Of a stretch of DNA of 64,000 nt, positions 59,405-64,000 are shown piece by piece. Origin of the DNA: Stomoxys calcitrans (taxonomy: Eukaryota > Arthropoda > Insecta > Diptera > Muscidae); NCBI RefSeq assembly GCF_963082655.1, contig NC_081553.1, positions 31,504,341 to 31,568,340 of the forward strand. The letters are read 5' to 3'. Position numbers and translations under genes: made by a program. The first letter of the stretch is position 1. Every line of letters begins with the position of its first letter. Below the pieces are notes generated by a model. The model worked only from the letters and a program-made list of their open reading frames with translations, did not search any database and had not been told where the DNA came from.

Positions 59405-61375
59405 ACAATTAAAAGCGTGCTAAGTTCGGCCGGGCCGAATCTTATATACCCTTCACCATTGAGCGCATTTGTCGAGTTCTTTTCCCGACATCTCTTCTTA
59501 GGCAAAACAGGATATAGGAAAGGATTTGCTCTGCTATTAAAGCGATATCAAGATATGGTCCGGTTTGGACCACAATTAAATTATATGTTGGAGACCTGTG
59601 TAGAATGTCAGCCAATTCGAGTAAGAATTGCGCCCTTTGGGGGCTCAAGAAGTAAAATAGAGAGATCGATTTATATGGGAGCTGTATCGGACTATAAACA
59701 GATTCAGACCATAATAAACCCGTATGTTCATGGTCAAGAGAGGATCCATCGTACAAAATCGGATAATAATTGCGACTCCTAGAGGCTCAAGAAATGAAGA
59801 TCCCAGATCGGTTTATATGGCAGCTATATCAGGTTATGAACCGTTTTAAACCTTATTTGACACAGTTGTTGAAAGAAAAAATAAAAAACGTAATGCAAAA
59901 TTTCAGCCAAATCAGATAGGAATTGCGCCCTCTAGAAGCTCAATAAGTCAAGTCCCCAGATCTGTTTATATGACAGCTATATCAGTTTTTGAACCGATTT
60001 GAACTATACTTGGAACACTTGTTGGATATCATAAAAAAACATGTCGTGCAAAATTTCATTCCAATCGGATAAGAATTGCGCACTCTAGAGGCTCAAGAAC
60101 CCAAGACCCAAGATCGGTTTATATGGCAGCTATATCAGGTTATGGACCGATTTAAACCATACTTGGCACAGTTGTTGGATATCATAACAAAACACGTCGT
60201 GCAAAATTTCATGCAAATCGGATAAGAATTGAGCACTCTAGAGGCTTGAGAAGTCAAGACCCAAGATCGGTATATATGGCAGCTATATCAGATTATGGAC
60301 CGATTTGAACCATACTTTGCACAGTTGTTGGATATCATAACAAAACACGTCGTGCAAAATTTCATGCAAATCGGATAAGAATTGCGCACTCTAGAGGCTT
60401 GAGAAGTCAAGACCCAAGATCGGTTTATATGGCAGCTATATCAGATTATGGACCGATTTGAACCATACTTGGCACAGTTGTTGGATATCATAACAAAACA
60501 CGCCGTGCAAAATTTCATTCTAATCGGATAAGAATTGCGCACTCTAGAGGCTCAAGAAATCAAGACCCAAGATCGGTTTATATGGCAGCTATATCAGATT
60601 ATGGACCGATTTGAACAATACTTGGCACAGTTGTTGGATATCATAACAAAACACGTCGTGCAAAATTTCATGCAAATCGGATAAGAATTGCGCACTCTAG
60701 AGGCTTGAGAAGTCAAGACCCAAGATCGGTTTATATGGCAGCTATATCAGATTATGGACCGATTTGAACCATACTTGGCACAGTTGTTGGATATCATAAC
60801 AAAACACGTCGTGCAAAATTTCATATAAATCGGATAAGCATTGAGCACTCGAGAGGCTCAAGAAATCAAGACCCAAGATCGGTTTATATGGCAGCTATAT
60901 CAGATTATAGACCGATTTGAACCATACTTGGCACAGTTGTTGGATATTGTAACAAAACACGTCGTGCAAAATTTTATGCCAATCGGATAAGAATTGCGCA
61001 CTCTAGAGGCTCAAGAAGTCAAGACCCAAGATCGGTTTATATGGCAGCTATATCACATTATGGACCGATTTGAACCATACTTGGCACAGTTGTTGGATAT
61101 CATAACAAAACACGTCGTGCAATATTTCATTCCAATCGGATAAGAATTGCGCACTCTAGAGGCTCAAGAAGTCAAGACCCAAGATCGGTTTATATGGGAG
61201 CTATATCAAAACATGGACCGATATCGCCCATTTACAATACCAACCGACCTACACTAATAAGAAGTATTTGTGTAAAATTTCAAGCGGCTAGCTTTACTCC
61301 TTCGGAAGTTAGCGTGCTTTCGACAGACAGACGGACGGACGGACGGACGGACGGACGGACGGACATGGCTAGACG
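59405..61375 (-). mobile_element. HINE family A with the most regular long array
   Basis: The left end is AAAAGCGTGCTAAGTTCGGC (inverted tail). The AGATC(G/T) landmark falls at 59805, 59958, 60111, 60264, 60417, 60570, 60723, 60876, 61029 and 61182, nine intervals of exactly 153 bp. Units from 60264 on are close to identical. The right end stops in the inverted CCGT tract (61324-61364) and ACATGGCTAGA. The TATATATTCTTGATC block and TATACCC head are missing and G sequence follows. Confidence 0.92.
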
Positions 61376-61529
61376 CAGACGGACGCATATATTTAAATGA
61401 TCTTTATCCAAATCTGATTCGATTTCTTCCAATTTCCATGGACTTCGTCTCTAGGTCAAAAAAGATACCTCTGCCAAATTTAAAGGCGATCGGGTGAAAA
61501 TTGTGATTCCGAGTCGATCCGTATACTTA
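61376..61529 (-). mobile_element. HINE family G, part 1
   Basis: Phrases ATCCAAATCTGATTCGATTT and AAATTTAAAGGCGATCGGGT, then GATCCGTATACTTA, where a mariner is inserted. The family is matched to 1-142. Confidence 0.7.
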
Positions 61530-62483
61530 CCAGGGTTGCCTTTTATATTTCGCGATTGGACCATCCTTGTGTTGCAATCTGCCAACTGACAGCTCTATCG
61601 TAAAGCTTGACATTTTTGAGGTAATACGTACTCAGAACATTTTGACATATGAGCGCTATTTGTGTTGTTTACCGTAACTTAAAAGATCAATCTCACCCAA
61701 AAACAGATGAATATTTTCTTGCGATTATTTTGTGCAACTTTCGACATGGATTAACTCAATAACAGTGCATCGATGAACTTAATTCAATTTTCAATGGCCA
61801 AAAATCCATCCAGGACCAGTGTTTATCGATGGTATGGCGAATTCAACTTAGGTCGTAGTTTACTCTAAGACGAATTTCGTTAAGGCCGTCCAAAATCAGT
61901 AGTTGTTCCAAAAACCATTGATGCTGTGCGCCAACTGATATTTCAAGATCATCATGTGAGCTATCGTGAGATTGAGACTACCTTAGGCATATCTTTAGCT
62001 ATACACAATCTTAGGCATTAGGACCAGTATACATTCAATATGGCATGAACATTTGACTGTCAAAAAAAATTGTTCGCGTTGGATCCCACACAAAAAGGCT
62101 CCTGTCGCTTGGTCGAAAAAAATACTCCAAAAATACGAAACAAATGCTTTTCTGAGCACTCAAAACATCGATTTGATGAGTCATCCGCAGTATAGTCATG
62201 AATTGGCACCAAATGACTTCTTTTAATTGCCGTACGAAAAAAATAAAATGAAAGCCCAACGTTTTTTAACACCTGAAGAAGCGGTTGATGCGATGATGAT
62301 TCAGAATGCATGTTTTGGAGATACCTCAATCTGAGTGGCAAAAGTGCATCGACAATTTGTTCAAACGCATGCGAAAGAGTATAGATCTTAATGGGGAATA
62401 TTTTCGAAAACAATGAAGCCATTTTTGATAATTAATATTTGTTTTTGTGTTCTCTAATCCCGAAATATAGAAGGCAACCCTCG
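61530..62483 (+). pseudogene. Mariner, internally deleted, inserted in HINE-G
   Basis: TA at 61528-61529 and 62484-62485 flank terminal inverted repeats related to CGAGGGTTGCCTTTTATATT. The N-terminal part reads MNIFLRLFCATFDMD, SRTSVYRWYGEFNLGRSLL, DEFR (61869-61880) and then GRPKSVVVPKTIDAVRQLI, HHVSYREIETTLGI. The sequence jumps near 62012 to C-terminal pieces: YSHELAPNDF (about 62194-62223), then RRYLNLSG-type frames and LNGEYFE-like sequence at 62388-62412. Most of the catalytic core is deleted and several stops are present. Confidence 0.9.
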
Positions 62484-62577
62484 TATCAAATGGTCTAGCT
62501 CTCTTCCTTCCGGGTGATGCAAACAAATCCGCCATGTTCTAATACCCTGTACCACAGTAGTGGTGTAGGGTACAAAA
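62484..62577 (-). mobile_element. HINE family G, part 2 with head hairpin
   Basis: TCAAATGGTCTAGCTCTCTT and TGATGCAAACAAATCCGCC lead to ATACCCTGTACCACAGTAGT and GGTGTAGGGTAC, the same head as at 111-140. Confidence 0.75.
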
Positions 62578-62966
62578 ATCATGCCGTATACAACTTAGCT
62601 GTGAAAAAATCTGTAGATGGTGAATTAATAATTCACAATTATTAAAACCTTACAGAATTTGTGGCATGTCAAAAGAAAGGAATGGAAATGATTGATATAC
62701 TTCCACTTTTTTACTGTATAGACGTGTATTTTGATATGAAGGCTACCCATAGATAAACATTTTAAGATAGAAGATGAAAAATGAGGGAAATGGACAAGAA
62801 TATTACAAAAATAATCAAGGAAAGGGTGAGAAAAGTAGGAAGTAATCGAGGATGACTGATTTTCTTTCTCCCACTCTCAAATAGACTAAAATACCATTGT
62901 TTTGGAGTCATTCACAAACTGGACACTAGAAAGGCCAAGCTTGTCAAAATGACAGGTAAGAGATTT
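62578..62966. other. Unassigned AT-rich DNA
   Basis: No gene or repeat recognised. Confidence 0.4.
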
Positions 62967-62968
62967 TA

Positions 62969-63206
62969 TTGGGTTGCCCAAAAAGTAATTGCGGATTTTT
63001 CATATAGTCGGCGTTGACAAATTTTTTCACAGCTTGTGACTCTGTAATTGCATTCTTTCTTCTGTCAGTTATCAGATGTTACTTTTAGCTTGCTTTAGAA
63101 AAAAAGTGTAAAAAAAGTATATTTGATTAAAGTTCATTCTAAGTTTTATTAAAAATGCATTTACTTTCTTTAAATTAAAATTAAAATTACTTTCTGGGCA
63201 ACCCAA
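62969..63206 (+). mobile_element. Mariner-derived MITE, copy 5
   Basis: 238 bp between TA pairs (62967-62968, 63207-63208). Left end TTGGGTTGCCCAAAAAGTAA. The right inverted repeat has a few changes (TTACTTTCTGGGCAACCCAA). Confidence 0.92.
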
Positions 63207-63214
63207 TAAATATT

Positions 63215-63284
63215 AACAAGCAAAAGAAGTGAAATCGGGAGATCGGTTTATATGGGAGCTATACCTGAATCTGAACCGAGTCCG
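63215..63284 (-). mobile_element. HINE array piece left of a SINE
   Basis: AACAAGCAAAAGAAGTGAAA, then TCGGGAGATCGGTTTATATG and CTGAATCTGAACCGA. About half a unit, possibly family F. Confidence 0.55.
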
Positions 63285-63435
63285 AACGGCGCGCCGCAGA
63301 GCGACACCTCTTTGCGGAGAAGTTTTCGCACCGCAAAATACCTCACAAATGTCGCCAGCATTAGGAGGGGAGAACCACCGATGAAAATTTTCCTAATGTT
63401 CTTCTCAGGCGTTCAGCGCCATAGGCGGACATTCC
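63285..63435 (-). mobile_element. SINE, truncated
   Basis: GCGACACCTCTTTGCGGAGA, ACCTCACAAATGTCGCCAGC and AGGAGGGGAGAACCACCGAT match the SINE body. The B-box region is deleted between CTTCTC and AGGCGTTCAGCGCCATAGGC, and the A box is missing. Confidence 0.75.
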
Positions 63436-64000
63436 ATATCGGATGAAAGATATATAAGAGAGCTATATCTAAATCTGGACCGATTTTGACAAAATTTTGC
63501 ACACATATGACAACGTCAAACACAACATCTTGTACTTATTTTTTTTTAATATCAGACCGAAATTAAAGCTTCTACAGGCTTCAAACTCCATATCGGAGAA
63601 AAGATATATATGGGGGTTATATCTAAATCTGGATCGATTTTTATGAAATTTTTCCCACATATTAGGACGTCAAATAAAACACCTCGCGCAAAATCTTTTA
63701 AAGAACGGACTAAAATTGTGGCTTCTACAGCCTTAAAAGTCCATATCGGATGAAAGATATATATGGGAGGTATATCTAAACCTAGACCGATTTTTAAAAG
63801 ATTTTGTACACCCCGTGCCAAATTTTGTAAAGATCGGATCAAAATTGTGGCTTCTACAGCCTTAAAAAACCAAATCGGATGAAAGATATGTATGGAAGCT
63901 ATATCTAAATCTGAAACAAAATCAATACCGTTCGCCCTTGGGCCAAAGAAGTGACATGTGCAAAATTTCAAGACAATCAGAGAATAAATGCGACCTGTAC
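63436..64000 (-). mobile_element. HINE family F array, runs off the window
   Basis: The units contain ATATCGGATGAAAGATATAT, GGTATATCTAAACCTAGACC and TTGTGGCTTCTACAGCCTTA. The ATATCGG landmark at 63436, 63590 and 63743 gives steps of 154 and 153 bp, then a shortened unit. A 139-codon frame across it (63552-63971) is array. Confidence 0.75.

Noticed and set aside
59805..61334. CRISPR-like regular array
   Set aside because: Units are 153 bp, continuous, with no short repeat/unique spacer alternation, and the DNA is clearly insect.
61530..62483. Active mariner
   Set aside because: Most of the catalytic core is deleted and stops interrupt the DNA-binding part.

Overview
The window looks like nuclear DNA of a calyptrate (muscid-type) fly. 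It is AT-rich, has no recognisable intact host gene, and is packed with mobile elements that echo those of Diptera. These are DINE-1/INE-1-like Helentron-associated elements (called HINE here), mariner elements and mariner-derived MITEs, a tRNA-derived SINE, RTE, Jockey/CR1-type and RNase-H-bearing non-LTR elements, and a trace of BEL/Pao gag. By my own tally about three quarters of the 64 kb can be assigned to repeats. The rest is AT-rich single-copy-looking sequence in which I see no exon.

The dominant layer is a set of HINE families. I label them A, B, D, E, F and G; these names are local to this report. Each complete copy has a head with TATACCC...GGGTATA, then a block around AAGTATATATATTCTTGATC and a CCGT/CTGT microsatellite. 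Next comes a central tandem array, then a tail with the palindrome TTCGGCCCGGCCGAA ending in ACTTGTT. The arrays of A, B, D, E and F share a repeat period of 153 bp, and long runs keep it exactly despite many substitutions. Because 153 = 3 x 51, the arrays throw up long spurious reading frames of 51-residue repeats. A separate Helitron-like family, C, has its own irregular array. Some C copies carry a SINE that seems to have been amplified with the element.

Layout: G remnant, MITE and AT-rich DNA (1-3240); Jockey/CR1-type LINE (3241-5127); C element with SINE (5128-7172); an RTE copy split by a B element (8331-10690); D, SINE and B elements (10691-13367); long B array (14886-16890); SINE and C element holding an RNase H fragment (17694-20183); B, mariner, RTE and SINE nest (20184-23290); a LINE split by an A element that itself holds a MITE (23906-25960); mostly single-copy DNA with A copies and MITEs (26274-32835); A nested in B (32989-35851); A and C elements (37029-44478); E array (44485-46005); a LINE split by a mariner, then the longest RTE copy (46436-50790); A nested in A (52629-55357); and A, C, BEL, G, mariner, MITE, SINE and F pieces (56769-64000).

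The nesting gives a relative chronology. RTE and LINE copies are oldest, then B and D, then A, with MITEs youngest. Mariners went into a LINE and a G copy. No element in the window appears to encode a complete active protein.
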